Assembly: GCA_021234155.1 (NCBI GenBank)
Contig: JAJEKV010000378.1
Coordinates: 1 to 64,000, forward strand
Direction of reading: 5' to 3'
Length of the DNA: 64,000 nucleotides
Source of the DNA: Isoetes taiwanensis
Taxonomy: Eukaryota > Streptophyta > Lycopodiopsida > Isoetales > Isoetaceae
Shown here in pieces: positions 22,768 through 32,281 of the stretch. Under the pieces are notes generated by a model that was not told where the DNA came from, ran no database searches, and saw nothing but the letters and a program-made list of their open reading frames with translations. Numbering within the stretch: position 1 is the stretch's first letter; each line of letters begins with the position of its first letter. The translations under genes were made by a program, and so were the position numbers.

Positions 22768-22857
22768 GGATCTAGAGGGGAAGAGACTATCAAACGGATG
22801 CAAAAGCGCCTCAGGGAGCTGGAAAATCGCCTAAAGGTCGAGGGAGCAAACTTGTAG
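22768..22857 (+). pseudogene. Coiled-coil tail of an unknown plus-strand protein
   Basis: A frame reading RGEETIKRMQKRLRELENRL and ending VEGANL-stop has a clear heptad pattern of a charged coiled coil. Its upstream part is replaced by the PPR fragment of the other strand, so only the tail remains. It lies at the left border of the palindrome-rich block. On the minus strand the same place has CTATAAATAG at about 22,858-22,867 followed by CT-rich DNA and an ATG, as in the four-gene family further right, so a minus-strand promoter is an alternative reading. Confidence 0.35.
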
Positions 22858-23063
22858 GATCTATTTATAGACAAGGGGACAAACCCTAATTTTTGGGTGA
22901 CTTGGAAAGCTCTTGAGGTTGGGCAATTCTGATCTATTTTGAGGTCATAATGAAGATTGGAATACTACTTTGAGGGTTTGAGCATGACTAGGACTCTCTA
23001 ATGAACCTATTGCAACAAACTAGAGGTCAATTGGATATGGGATGCTATAGGAAATGCTAGAAG

Positions 23064-23531
23064 GTCTCACGGTGTGCGCCATGGCACAAAACAAAAAGTT
23101 AGTTTTTGGCCTAGGCATACCGCGGAGACATTGCCTATTTTGGTCAAAACTTATCTAAACAAGGTAAAGTAAGGGTCAAAACATGATAGTCTCATTGAAA
23201 TAATCAAGATTGACCCCTTATATGGCCGATTTTGGTACGTTTTGATCTACTTTCAGCATGCAGGTCTCACGGTGTGCGCCAGGGCACAAAACAAAAAGTT
23301 TGTTTTGGCCTAGGCATACCGCGAGAGACATTGGCCTATTTTGGTCTATACTTGCCCAATTGAGGTAAAGTAAGGGTCAAAACATGATAGTCTCATCGAG
23401 ATAATCAAGATTGACCCCTTACTTGGTCGATTTGGTGAAGTTTTGAGCTAGTTTGGGCATCACGAGGTCTCACGGTGTGCGCCATGGCACAAAACTAAAA
23501 GTTTGTTTTGGCCTGGCGCATACCGTGAGAC
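23064..23531. repeat. Three tandem copies (about 200 bp each) of a family A palindrome unit
   Basis: Palindromes lie at 23,064-23,129, 23,264-23,329 and 23,467-23,531. Each starts GTCTCACGGTGTGCGCC and ends with its near reverse complement (GCATACCGTGAGAC in the third). The inner arms CAAAACAAAA and TTTGTTTTGG pair as well, leaving a loop of a few bases, so each could form a hairpin with a stem of about 30 pairs. The 135-bp spacers between them are also repeated (GGGTCAAAACATGATAGTC, AATCAAGATTGACCCC). They lie just downstream of the minus-strand histone-fold gene. Confidence 0.92.
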
Positions 23532-23673
23532 ATGTCAATTTGACCTACAAATGTCCAAATTTAGTAAAACAAAAGCCAAATATTGCTGATTGAGCCTAAT
23601 TAACCTCAATTAAACACTCATAACATGCAACCAAAACACTTTTGTATTAACAAAATTTTATCATGTACAAAAT

Positions 23674-24827
23674 TTACTGGGGTTCTCCCTTAATGTAGCT
23701 AGCGAGCTGCATATCTTTCCTCATTAGTGTGACTCGCTTAGCATGTACTGTGCAGGCTGTAGAATCTTCGAAGTGCTACACCAGCTTCTGCTCAGTCGCT
23801 TCTGTAGTGCCAGCAACATCTCATCCGTTACCCTCATCCCGGTGTTATACTCCTGTATTACTTCTCTAACTAAACGGGCGAACGGGGCACGGGGAATCAG
23901 GAAGCCGAAGCTGCGCTGGAAATGCCTGATCTCCCTTAGTGCTCTTCGCTGGCTCTCCTTCTTTCCGGTTCTTTTTCTGGCTTCCTTGGAAGCTTGGGTA
24001 TCTCGAGAGGTGGCTTTAGCGTGCGCTTCTTTGATGGTGGATCCTCCTTAGCGAAAGTCACCTTGTTCTCGATAGTAGTCATTATATGCTTCCCACTTCT
24101 TCATGAACTCGGCGTGTTCTTTCATTTTCCTCTAATAGATCCTCTTGGGGTCTATTACATATGCTTCTCGGGCAGGTCTTGGCACCTCCTTCCTGTCCCA
24201 AGTCGGGTAGGGCGGGGTTTTACGTGCTTTCGGGCTGCTCTGATGCAGATGTGCTTGCTCATTAACTGGGGCTCTAGAAGAACTCCCAACTTCAGGGTTG
24301 GGGTTGAAGTCTTCATCATCCGAGTCGTCGGATGAGGCTGGCTTATCGGCATACGCTCTTCGATGACAATAATCGTCGTCTTCGGAGTCGTCTTGAATCT
24401 CCTCTTGGGCTGCTCCACGGCCTTGCCCTTCTTCTTAGCCTTCTCTTGGCCTCCTTAGCCTCCCTTTTCCTCCCTCTTTCTCTTTTTCTCGGTCCTTTTC
24501 TTCTCACCCGGTAGCCACTCTTTTAAGCCTACCCGTGCCTTCGAATCCAGGCCGCGAGTTCTTCCTCCTCTGTCGGCTCGAGAGTCGGCTCCCTCTGTTC
24601 TTCGTGTGCGTTTAGCTCGTGCTCCTCTTTTTGTTGCTTCTCCTTCTCCATCTCTTCGAGGACTCTTTGGATTTTGTCGTCTCTCCTTCTTCCTCGAGCA
24701 CGCCGGTTACGGCCTCAGGAGTGCACCTCCTCTTCGTCGCCCGTGATCTACTTCGATCGATGATGTTGGCGGGGTCATCTCCTCCTCCTTCGGGAACCTC
24801 CTTCTTGGTGCTCCTCGACTCCGCCAT
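23674..24827 (-). pseudogene. Histone H3-fold protein with a long N-terminal extension, broken
   Basis: The C-terminal 95 or so codons align with histone H3 along the whole fold: ALREIRHFQRSFGFLI (alpha N), FARLVREVIQEYN (alpha 1), GMRVTDEMLLALQ and ATEQKLV (alpha 2), HFEDST and [16 protein letters not shown] (loop 2, alpha 3), ending GEPQ and TAA where H3 ends GERA. The extension of about 270 codons runs from MAESRSTKKEV through a Glu/Lys coiled coil, an Asp/Ser-rich stretch (SSDDSDDEDFNPNP) and a Tyr-rich stretch (KKWEAYNDYYREQ). There is no ARTKQTARK tail. One-base shifts, two stops before the fold and a TAG inside it break the frame. Family A palindromes lie on both sides. The ATG at 24,827 follows an in-frame upstream Met at 24,854. 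Confidence 0.82.
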
Positions 24828-25037
24828 TTCACTTTCGATGAAGGTTGGCCCCATGTGGCAGAAAGGTGCTCTCGAAGCATTTGCTGGAGTAGAACTGGCG
24901 TCGCGTCTCCACGAGGGACTCAGCTGTTGGCTATATCTTACCGATTAGGTCGAGCGGAGTTATGGCCCAAAAAATTGCCTCAACAAGTGGGAGCACTTTT
25001 TTCTAACGAGGAACCTACAAATTGGGGGGTCTATGTC

Positions 25038-25045
25038 TACTTATA
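25038..25045 (-). promoter_or_regulatory. Possible TATA box upstream of the long-tailed H3-fold gene
   Basis: On the minus strand CTATAAGTAGACATAGACC resembles TTATAAATAGAAGACC found before two genes at 30.8 and 31.7 kb. The distance to the ATG is about 210 bases, longer than the 91-98 bases seen there. Confidence 0.3.
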
Positions 25046-25145
25046 GTTTGGCCAAATTTAGGTCAAATTTCAAGTTACTCTTTTGGATGTGCTAAAGCAC
25101 CTATTAACCTATTACAATACTTATTTCACACTTTCTAAACCCATG

Positions 25146-25213
25146 GTCTCACGATTGCAGCGCCGGGGCATAAAAACAAAAAGTTAGTTTTGGCCCGGAC
25201 GCATACCGGAGAC
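25146..25213. repeat. Family A palindrome, copy 4
   Basis: It starts GTCTCACGATTGCAGCGCC and ends GGCCCGGACGCATACCGGAGAC, with inner arms AAAACAAAAA and TTAGTTTTGG. It lies on the 5' side of the minus-strand histone-fold gene. Confidence 0.85.
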
Positions 25214-25320
25214 ATCTCTTAGGGGTATGACATATAATTCTAGCTAGATCTTACTTTAAAACTTCGATTTAGCATGTTGGTTTGTTGAAATTCATAATGT
25301 TTCTAGGTAATTATGGCCAT

Positions 25321-25381
25321 GTCTTCGGTGTCTTGTTGGGGACAAAACTGAATTTCTGTTTTTTGGAAGATACCGTGAGAC
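25321..25381. repeat. Family A palindrome, copy 5, diverged
   Basis: GTCTTCGGTGTCTT at the left pairs with AAGATACCGTGAGAC at the right, and GGACAAAAC pairs loosely with CTGTTTTTTGG. Some changes relative to the other copies fall on both arms (TCTT against AAGA), so the fold is kept while the sequence changes. Confidence 0.65.
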
Positions 25382-26856
25382 TCTCGCTATATAGGTCAAA
25401 TTTTAATCAACTTTGTTGTCTTTTTATGTTTCAATTATTCTAACCGTTACTAGCTTAGCATATACTACAAAAAATGAGAAAAAAAATTTCCCACTTTTTT
25501 TTTTGAAGTTGAGGATCCTATTGAGTTAGTACTTTGGGAGCATGGTCGGTGCTTTGCTCTTGGTCACCAAGAACATTTCTCTAATACCTTTGTGGACGTC
25601 CCCTACTCATATCAGTTACTTGCAGACGGCCGTATACAAGCAGGAGTTCATCCCCCATACCACTCCATGCTAATATAGGGCCCTCCGTATCAACTTTGCA
25701 ACCTTGGAATGTTCGATGGGAAGAATGAAGGGGTCATTTACCTCGTCTCCCTCGGGGCCTACCTAGGCTGGGAAGCGTAATATACATGTCGGTAGTACAT
25801 ACATGAATAATATATGACCACCACGAGGGGTGGCTCACCACATAATCTGCATAGACAAAGATCGATTACATCACATAAGGGAGTTCTACCTGTGCTCGGA
25901 CACAAGGTTGGGTGACAAGCTTGGGTCTCGAGAGGTCAAAAGGCGAGTGCAATAACAATGGAGTTGGCTAGCAAAGGAACATGGCGGTTGGGTAGTCCGC
26001 TCCATCCGCCCCTCCTATGCACACTGCGTAGTAGGTTGAAAAGTGTTGGGACTCCATGTAGCCGCCCGGGATGCATAGCCAAAGGGGCTATTCACGGGTT
26101 GCATCTCCCAGCCGATGGGGCGGTAGGGATCACTCCCTCCGGAGATCTACATGTCGACTCAAGGTGGCTAGAGGCATTTGGGATTTGGGGTCCGAAAATG
26201 GCCCTTATCTTGGGTTAAAGATTTCCACGCCGTCGCCCGGGGACCAATCGGGTTTTCGCCTTTTTATGAAAGTCGGTATTACTTAAGCGGGTAGAAGGAT
26301 GAGCGGACTTACTTGGCATCCACATGGCATGTATTTTCATAGGGATGCTGCGCTTTTATTGCAACCATTTTAATGGCCCGTATTTTTTCGAGTTAAACCG
26401 CCGCAAAATAATGGTGACTTTGACCGCCCTCTGTCAATCGTCACCAACTCCCTTATGTCAAATTTTGGGCCAAAACTTGCTTGTGTCACTCCTAGCCTCT
26501 CGTGCATCCTCTCCGCCTTCACTCCTCATCGCAATCCATGTCTCCTGTAATTTTCGTGTTCTTGCCCCATTTGAGAACTCCCAAAGGTCAAGAAGTGGGA
26601 GGTTTTGTCTCAATAGGTTCGTGGGTGAGTATGCTGCCATCAACGAGGGCTGAGCATAGAGTTAAGCGACAAAAAGGCGATCAGGCGTGCGGACACATTG
26701 GATAGGTAGGATAAAAGAGTTCAAGTTGAATTCTAGCGGTAGGAAAGTGGAAAGTATAACAATACGACATGCATATACCCCTTCCGATATGGCCAAAGAG
26801 CTAATCTCCACCAAAAGCGATTCCCAAAATTGCCGCAAATGGTAACCACCTTAATC
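25382..26856. other. No gene recognised
   Basis: This is mixed-composition DNA with short open frames on both strands and no recognisable protein. It includes a GC-rich stretch at 25,900-26,250 and an in-frame-looking piece at 26,324-26,653 that I cannot assign. Confidence 0.5.
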
Positions 26857-26927
26857 GGATCACCACGACGGGGCTAGTCGTCGCCTACTTAGCTGGCGTA
26901 GAGATAGTTTGGCGTCGTGTGATCTCC
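26857..26927. repeat. Family B palindrome, copy 1
   Basis: The left arm GGATCACCACGACG (26,857-26,870) pairs with CGTCGTGTGATCTCC (26,913-26,927) across a 42-base loop that contains no gene. Confidence 0.8.
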
Positions 26928-27180
26928 TTATCTTTCATTTCTTTCGTTGACGTGTTTACAAACAACTTTATTGTGCGGGTTTATGTTTATCGGGCGTCGT
27001 GGATGTCATTCCGGCCGAAAGTATTATTAGTGTACTTGTCGTGTATCACATAGACATCGAATTGTCCTTTTCAAGGTATGGATGCGTGACCTTGCGGGAT
27101 ATAGGCATCTGGTTTTCTGGACATGATTATAGCGTAAAGGTCGAGGGAAAACCGAGCTTGAGGCGGTTGAATTGCCCCCT

Positions 27181-27519
27181 TTAAGTGAACTTTGTAAGCC
27201 ACGGACTAATGAGAACAATGTAATTGCAATGAAGAAATGCATGGTGACGAGGTGCAATCGAGAATGTCGAAAAGCGGGAGGCGTGAGGATGAGTTTTAAA
27301 ATCTTCACACCGTTTGAGGTATTTGCTAACATATTCGGATGGCGCGGGAAGTTCGAAAAGCTCGAAGACATATCGTGCTTTCTCCCCCCACCGATTTTGT
27401 GGATGGCTTATTTTTGGTTCCGGCACAGGATGTTCGATTCCACGAATCATCCGGTCAATTAACAGAAGGTCCTCGTAGTTAAGTCCTCCTTTAAGTTCAG
27501 ATACTTTCTTCCAAAACAA
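27181..27519 (-). CDS. Unrecognised ORF, 112 codons
   Basis: A frame with plausible protein composition begins MFWKKVSELKGGLNYEDL and contains FELFELPAPSEYVSKYLKRC. The opposite strand is also open over much of it, so the coding strand is uncertain. I recognise no family. It lies in the cassette between family B palindromes at 26.9 and 29.0 kb, next to the plus-strand H3 remnant. No introns or promoter are evident. Confidence 0.3.
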   Translation of the reverse strand: MFWKKVSELKGGLNYEDLLLIDRMIRGIEHPVPEPKISHPQNRWGEKARYVFELFELPAPSEYVSKYLKRCEDFKTHPHASRFSTFSIAPRHHAFLHCNYIVLISPWLTKFT

Positions 27520-28040
27520 TATTTATCGTTAATTGTCAACTAGAGCGAAGGGAAACGAAAAAAGAGAGGCTGCACAACTTTTTGGGAGCCGTTTGAGGAC
27601 CATATGAGACACTCCGTCGCGGTGGATATTCGAGTATGGAGAGGGAGGAAGTCATTTATACACCACCATGGAAAGCGAATGGCCATTATCGAGCTAAGAG
27701 TGCTAATGGAGACAGAGGAGATTGGCGGCGACTTCCATTATTTTATTGATGGCATTAGGGTTGGTTCTGAGGCAAGAGGGAAATGTAAAGTTTAGTGAGT
27801 TCGCGATCAATAAGAAATTGTCTATCGCCTAAGCTTTGAATCTCGGTTTTATTTGTGTTTTTGTCAGATGTTTTTTTAGGGTTCAAGTATTTTGTCCGAT
27901 ATTTTTTAGGGTTCCGTTACAATTATTTAAAAGCGTTACCATCATATTTTACTTTAACTTCTATTTTTTTACTATTTATCTCTTGCCGGTTGTCTATTTT
28001 TGTCGGTGTTCATAGTATAAAGCGCCATCCGTACGAAGCC

Positions 28041-28850
28041 ATGGCAAGAACTAAGCAAACCGCAAGGACCCATCCGTGTGGTGTAAGGCCGGTGATTACA
28101 TTAGTCCGCCTCCTTCATCTCGAATCTGAAGTCTCGATAGAGATTCTCCTCCTCGACCATGCCTAAGAAGGCTAAGAGAAATCCCATGACGGGCCGGGAG
28201 AAGCGACTCCGAGAGTAAGTAGGGAGGTGCACTCCGGTTCTAGACCCGGAGGATGGAAATGTGAGAGAGCCGCCAGCGGAATATGACGCCCGGATTAATT
28301 ATTGGGCAGCGCCTCTTCTTGCTCTTCTTGCCCTCCCGCTCCTCCGGTGGGATGGCAGAACCTTCAAATCAAAGGAGGAGCCCAACGCCGAAAGGGGAAG
28401 CGACGAAATGTGAGGGAGAGGCGGCGGAAGAGTCGGCCGAGGAAACGACGCAAATCTCTGGGGTGAGGCGGCCCGGAAGAGTCGGCGGTAAACGCGAGCT
28501 CAAATCTTTGGGGTGGGTGAGGGTAGTTAGTAAAAGCGGAAGAGCGAAAACGGCATTAAAAGCGCCCAGAGATTAAGAAATATCGAGAAAACTTTGAGAT
28601 GGTCATTCGCGTCTCCCATTTGCCGGGCTCGTGAAAGAGATTACGCAAGAGTGTGGTGCGATACATCATACGATTCTGAGAATTCAAGCAAGCGCCTTAA
28701 ATGCTCTTCAAATGGCTTGAAGCGGTTGGTGTCGGTCATTCGAGGACTTCATGACTGCGACAATACATGCCAAGCGGGTGGTATCATCATGCCCAAGGAC
28801 ATGCGCCTCGTCTTACGCATAAGGGATCCAGAAAGTACTATGGTCAAAAT
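28041..28850 (+). pseudogene. Histone H3 pseudogene with H3-like tail start
   Basis: The ATG at 28,041 gives MARTKQTAR, identical to the start of eukaryotic H3. A long Arg/Lys/Glu-rich stretch of broken frames follows (28,150-28,560) where H3 has a short linker. The fold then resumes as PEIKKYRENFEMVIR (alpha N), VKEITQECG (alpha 1), LRIQASALNALQMA (alpha 2), FEDFMTATIHAKRV and IIMPKDMRLVLRIRD (alpha 3). Frames change near 28,627 and 28,775, and a TGA lies inside alpha 2. The tail and alpha 3 are close to H3, while the rest is strongly diverged. The coding distance of over 700 bases for a 135-residue family suggests an inserted segment or a long-tailed variant like the one at 23.7 kb. Confidence 0.8.
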
Positions 28851-29033
28851 TTTATGGCTGAATACAACAAGAAGAAAGACCCCCGGAAAAAGGCCGTGAA
28901 GTGCCTTTGTGTTTTTTTTCATATGTATAATATTTCTTAATGTAATGGCTTTATAAAATTTGAATCTCTTAGTCCATTTCTTTCTTAGAAGCCTAACCCG
29001 CACTTTGTATTTTTTTTTTTAATGTTATCGTGA

Positions 29034-29084
29034 GGATCACACGGCCGCAACAAGCATTGTGCTTTTTTGTTGCTCGTGTGATCC
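29034..29084. repeat. Family B palindrome, copy 2
   Basis: GGATCACACG-GCC-GCAACAA pairs with TTGTTGCT-CGTGTGATCC around a loop of about 15 bases. It sits immediately before the telomere-like run and separates the H3 remnant from the next gene remnant. Confidence 0.9.
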
Positions 29085-29109
29085 AACCCTAACCCTAACC
29101 CTAACCCTA
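29085..29109. repeat. Four telomere-like units, AACCCT (TTAGGG type)
   Basis: Four perfect 6-base units AACCCT follow the palindrome directly. The unit is the 6-base TTAGGG type, not the 7-base TTTAGGG usual in plants. It may act as a telo-box-like promoter element for the gene that starts at about 29,114, or it may be an interstitial telomere scar. Confidence 0.85.
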
Positions 29110-29113
29110 GAAT

Positions 29114-30600
29114 GTGCGGACAAATCTCCCCACAGCGGTTTGTGTCCCCTTTCATAATCGACAGCGGCTACTTGAGTTCAAAAGTGGCGGCGCCTTTACC
29201 GCTCCTAAACATCTTGTTTTCGTCGTTTGCTTCGCCATGGATTGTTATGTGAAGTTCACGGAATGGTATGCATCCGCCCCTCATGACAACGAGGAAGTTA
29301 TGCCCATTGCGATTTATCCGTTCTATTGCAAGGAGTTGGACATCATGGCAAATAGTAGCGAGCTTGGATGCTATCGCGAGGTTGCCTTAGCTTTCACCGG
29401 ACCGCTTGGTCTCGGTGCCGACGTCCTTTGCGAGATGTCCACTGGCTCGTGGATTCCAAAACCAGCTCTAGAGGCGGCTTCCCATTTGCAAGCAGGGGAA
29501 GATGTTTTCAAGAATCTTTAGCATAGCGGGCTCCTCGGCTGCATCCTTATGCTTAGAAGGTATCTTATTTCTCTTCTTGGTTTGCATTTGCTAGTTATTG
29601 CATTCGCTTTCGGCCAAACCGAAGATACTTTGGAAACAATGAAATCTTTAAGCGAAGGAGAATTCGGTTATGTGTGATGATCTTGACTATGGCGTAGAAA
29701 TGGAATAGATCTACAAGAAGAAGAGCAAGAATGTAGGATATCTTTGGCCTTGGGGAACCCGTCTTTATGAGGATGGGGATGAGGATGTGTGCTAGGGAAG
29801 CAAAAGCGAGCTATATCGTCTTTTTACCTGTGGCGATTACCTTGGCGAATGGGTAAACTTAGGCCTAGATTTTTGAAGAGGATTTGGACAAAGAGATGTT
29901 TGAAGTGTCTTATTATACCGGCAATGCTATAAAGCTTAAAGAAGCCTATGAGAATTTGGAGTCTCGATTTGCTCAAGATGGCGAATCTACCAGCGGAAGA
30001 AGAATTCCGGTCGCTTGGGTCGCCAACATGATCTGAGGTTTGCGGGCCCTTGATCATCAGCGACATAAGCACAGTAGATGAGGATAAATGTGAAGAAGAT
30101 AAGCTTGAGGGTTCTTATCTGTGGGAAGTAGATGATTTTTCTTGCCGACATGCACGCGAGGGGACGGGGAAAGATTGAAGGACTCTACATTGTTATGATA
30201 TATCTCAAGATTCGTTAATGGGGAGATAATGTCGTCTTAGTGAACTTTCAGTCCAAAAGATCTGAGTTTGTCTATTACATCCGTGCATTATGCATGTTGG
30301 GGAACCATTCCCAATTGGCATCAAAAACGAAAGGGTGATAGCAAATTGATTGGGATGTTGTGCTACAATATTTTGGCGACCAAGCCGGTCTGTGCGGCGA
30401 GCAATATGTTAAATTTTTTAGCTGGCGTGACTCACCCAAGGTTGGAAAGGTTGGGGTCGATAACATGGAAGTCATTGCCTTGTTGGATCGGTCTTGTGGG
30501 GGGATTGAAAAGAGCATGAAATTGGCGTTAAACTTGAGAAATTGGAAGTTATATGTTTTCCAACTTGTATCGGTAAAATTATTTATGTACCAGTTGTCCT
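29114..30600 (+). pseudogene. Unrecognised degenerate gene in one palindrome-bounded cassette
   Basis: Protein-like sequence continues through several frames. An open 135-codon piece comes first (29,114-29,521, with MDCYVKFTEWYASAP and ALAFTGPLGLGADVLCEM). Later pieces have NVGYLWPWGTRLYEDGDED, SYYTGNAIKLKEAYENLE, RRIPVAWVANMI, a stretch near 30,150-30,260 with RGRGKIEGLYIVMIYLKI, and GEQYVKFFSWRDSPKVGKVG near 30,400. Aromatic-rich, soluble-looking composition suggests one former protein of about 450 residues. I know no family that matches. The cassette lies between family B palindromes at 29.03 and 30.69 kb. Confidence 0.4.
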
Positions 30601-30691
30601 TCCAAAATTCCTAATAAAAATTATTTTATTTGTATTTATTCACATCCACCTTGAAATACATCGGTCGATTTTTTTTGTCATATCTAGGTTT

Positions 30692-30709
30692 TCGGCGTCG
30701 TGTGATATC
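30692..30709. repeat. Family B half-palindrome, copy 3
   Basis: TCGGCGTCGTGTGATATC is a clear right arm. The left arm, expected 50-70 bases earlier, is eroded to scattered matches (TTCACATCCACC, TTGAAATAC). Confidence 0.6.
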
Positions 30710-30798
30710 TATCTCGAAGAAATGAAATATTATTGGAAAAAACAATTAATTTATTTATTCCTCATACGGCGCGAGAAGCAACTTCGTGTGACTCATGT

Positions 30799-30806
30799 TA
30801 TAAATA
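30799..30806 (+). promoter_or_regulatory. TATA box of unit 1
   Basis: TTATAAATAGAAGACC is shared with unit 2, with GTGTGACTCA just upstream in both. The ATG follows 91 bases after the box, across a CT-rich leader. Confidence 0.65.
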
Positions 30807-30889
30807 GAAGACCGATGTCCACGCTGACCTCCGATCGCCTTGTATACGCTCATCTTCTACTTCGGCTTCGCCTTCCACCTTACGCTCCG

Positions 30890-31268
30890 ATGGCATCATC
30901 ATCTTCCTCTAGCAAGCGACCACGCCAAGATAGCACTCCCCAGCGCCCAGAGCTGCCCGTGGACATCACCCTTGCAGTGGTGATGAAGAGATTCAAGGAG
31001 ATCCATGATGAAAACAACCGTCTCGTCGCCGAGAACAATGAGGCGGTCGTGATTAACCTTCACGCGGGGGGAGGCTGCTTTGCCTGGCGAGGCGTTGAGC
31101 TCGTGGAAACATTCGCCATGTACCAAAGCTGACGAGCCGCGGGGCGAGGCGGTTGAAACTGCTCACATGATTTCGCGAGGCCTTAGAAGATATGGAAGAA
31201 GCTCGAGAGCTGCGGAGGATGAAAACGCAGCCTTACGGCTTCAGCTGCAGGACATGAAAATCAGCTAG
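30890..31268 (+). pseudogene. Unit 1 of a four-member small gene family
   Basis: The ATG gives MASSSSSSKRPRQD, then a helix-like core DITLAVVMKRFKEIHDENN. A frameshift near 31,080-31,130 leads to a second charged helix ending AALRLQLQDMKIS-stop. The product looks like a 120-residue Ser-headed coiled-coil protein. Function is unknown. It is close to unit 2 in DNA and more distant from units 3 and 4, which keep the Ser-rich start and the core helix. A small inverted repeat, CATCACC then GGTGATG, lies within the core in units 1 and 2. Family B palindromes lie on both sides. Confidence 0.55.
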
Positions 31269-31385
31269 AGGATCATGAAGATCCCTAGCCATTGTATCTA
31301 TCTATTTTTTGCTTCAAAGAAAAGTTTTCTCTATTTTTTGCTTCTATCTATCCTCTTGTTCCAATGTATGTTCTGTTTTATTAAA

Positions 31386-31453
31386 ATATCACCACGGCCG
31401 AAATGCCTTGCTTGCAATTAGGTAGCAATCAATGGATTTCCGTCGTGTGATCT
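31386..31453. repeat. Family B palindrome, copy 4
   Basis: Left arm ATATCACCACGGCCGAAATG and right arm GATTTCCGTCGTGTGATCT enclose a loop (TTGCAATTAGGTAGCAATC) that recurs in copy 6. It follows the 3' region of unit 1. Confidence 0.88.
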
Positions 31454-31552
31454 CCATCTCGTTCTATTTTGCTTCAATGAGAAGTTCTATCTTTAGTTAT
31501 GTATCGGTAAAATTACTTATGTATAGATTGTATCACGAAATTATCAATAAAA

Positions 31553-31664
31553 TTATCACTACGAGCTCTCTGGAAGAAAAGGCGTTAGAAAATGCTTGGT
31601 CCTTTTTCCTCACGGCGGAAGTAACGGTCCATTTTCACGACCCACGGCATCCCGGCGTCGTGTG
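31553..31664. repeat. Family B half-palindrome, copy 5
   Basis: CGGCGTCGTGTGAC at 31,651-31,664 is a good right arm. ATCACTACGAG near 31,555 may be the eroded left arm. The stretch before it (ATGTATCGGTAAAATTACTT) repeats one at about 30,570 before half-palindrome 3. Confidence 0.5.
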
Positions 31665-31689
31665 ACTCAAGCTACTACGAAATCCACGT

Positions 31690-31697
31690 TATAAATA
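31690..31697 (+). promoter_or_regulatory. TATA box of unit 2
   Basis: TTATAAATAGAAGACC is identical to the box of unit 1. The ATG follows 94 bases later across a CT-rich leader. Confidence 0.65.
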
Positions 31698-31783
31698 GAA
31701 GACCTTCTATCTTGCCTTCCGACCTCGATCCTCTTCCGCCTTAGCCTTCTGCTCATCTTCTCAGCCTTCCGCCTTCTCCTCCG

Positions 31784-32118
31784 ATGGCATCATCATCCTC
31801 CTCGATAGCGGCGCCCGGAGCTGCCGCGGACATCACCCTTCTGTGGTGATGAAGAGATTCAAGGAGGTTCCGCGGCAAAACAGTAAGATCTCGTCGCCCG
31901 AGAAGATGGGCCCGGTGGGAGTTAGAATTCACGAGGGGCTGCTGCATGGCCGAGACCTTGAGCTCGCGACAACATTAACCGGTACCAGGGGCCAATGGCC
32001 CGTAGGGTCGAGGCAGTTTTAACTGCACACAATATTTCGCGGTAGCTAGAAGATATGGAGAAGAAGCTTCGGTGCGGAGGATGAGAAGCAGACTTTACGG
32101 CTTCAGCTATAGGATCAT
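31784..32118 (+). pseudogene. Unit 2 of the small gene family, decayed
   Basis: It starts MASSSSSIAAPGAAADITLL, then stops and frameshifts. DNA similarity to unit 1 continues over the whole gene and its 3' region (GATCATGAAGATCC, ATAGCCATTGTAT, TTTTATTAAAA), at an offset of about 830-840 bp. It is thus a tandem duplicate that has lost coding capacity. The former product would match unit 1. Confidence 0.55.
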
Positions 32119-32214
32119 GAAGATCCATAGCCATTGTATATATATTTTTTGTTTCAAAGAAAAATTTGCTATGTTTCTTACTTCTATCTGTTCTCTTGTT
32201 TTGTTTTATTAAAA

Positions 32215-32281
32215 GATCACACGACGTGAAATGCCATTCTTGCAATTAGGTAGCAATCAATGGATTTCGCGTTGTATGATC
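32215..32281. repeat. Family B palindrome, copy 6
   Basis: GATCACACGACGTGAAAT and ATTTCGCGTTGTATGATC form the arms and share the loop of copy 4. The right arm has two changes relative to copy 4 (GTTGTATG for GTCGTGTG). Confidence 0.88.

Noticed and set aside
23743-24335. Plus-strand ORFs opposite the H3-fold gene
   Set aside because: Shadows; the minus strand aligns with H3 over its full fold.
24155-24418. Independent 87-residue minus-strand protein
   Set aside because: It is an out-of-frame reading of the long-tailed H3 gene, whose own frame continues through this part.
28016-28023. TATAAAGC as promoter of the H3 remnant
   Set aside because: Only 25 bases before the ATG, too close for a normal TATA-to-start distance.
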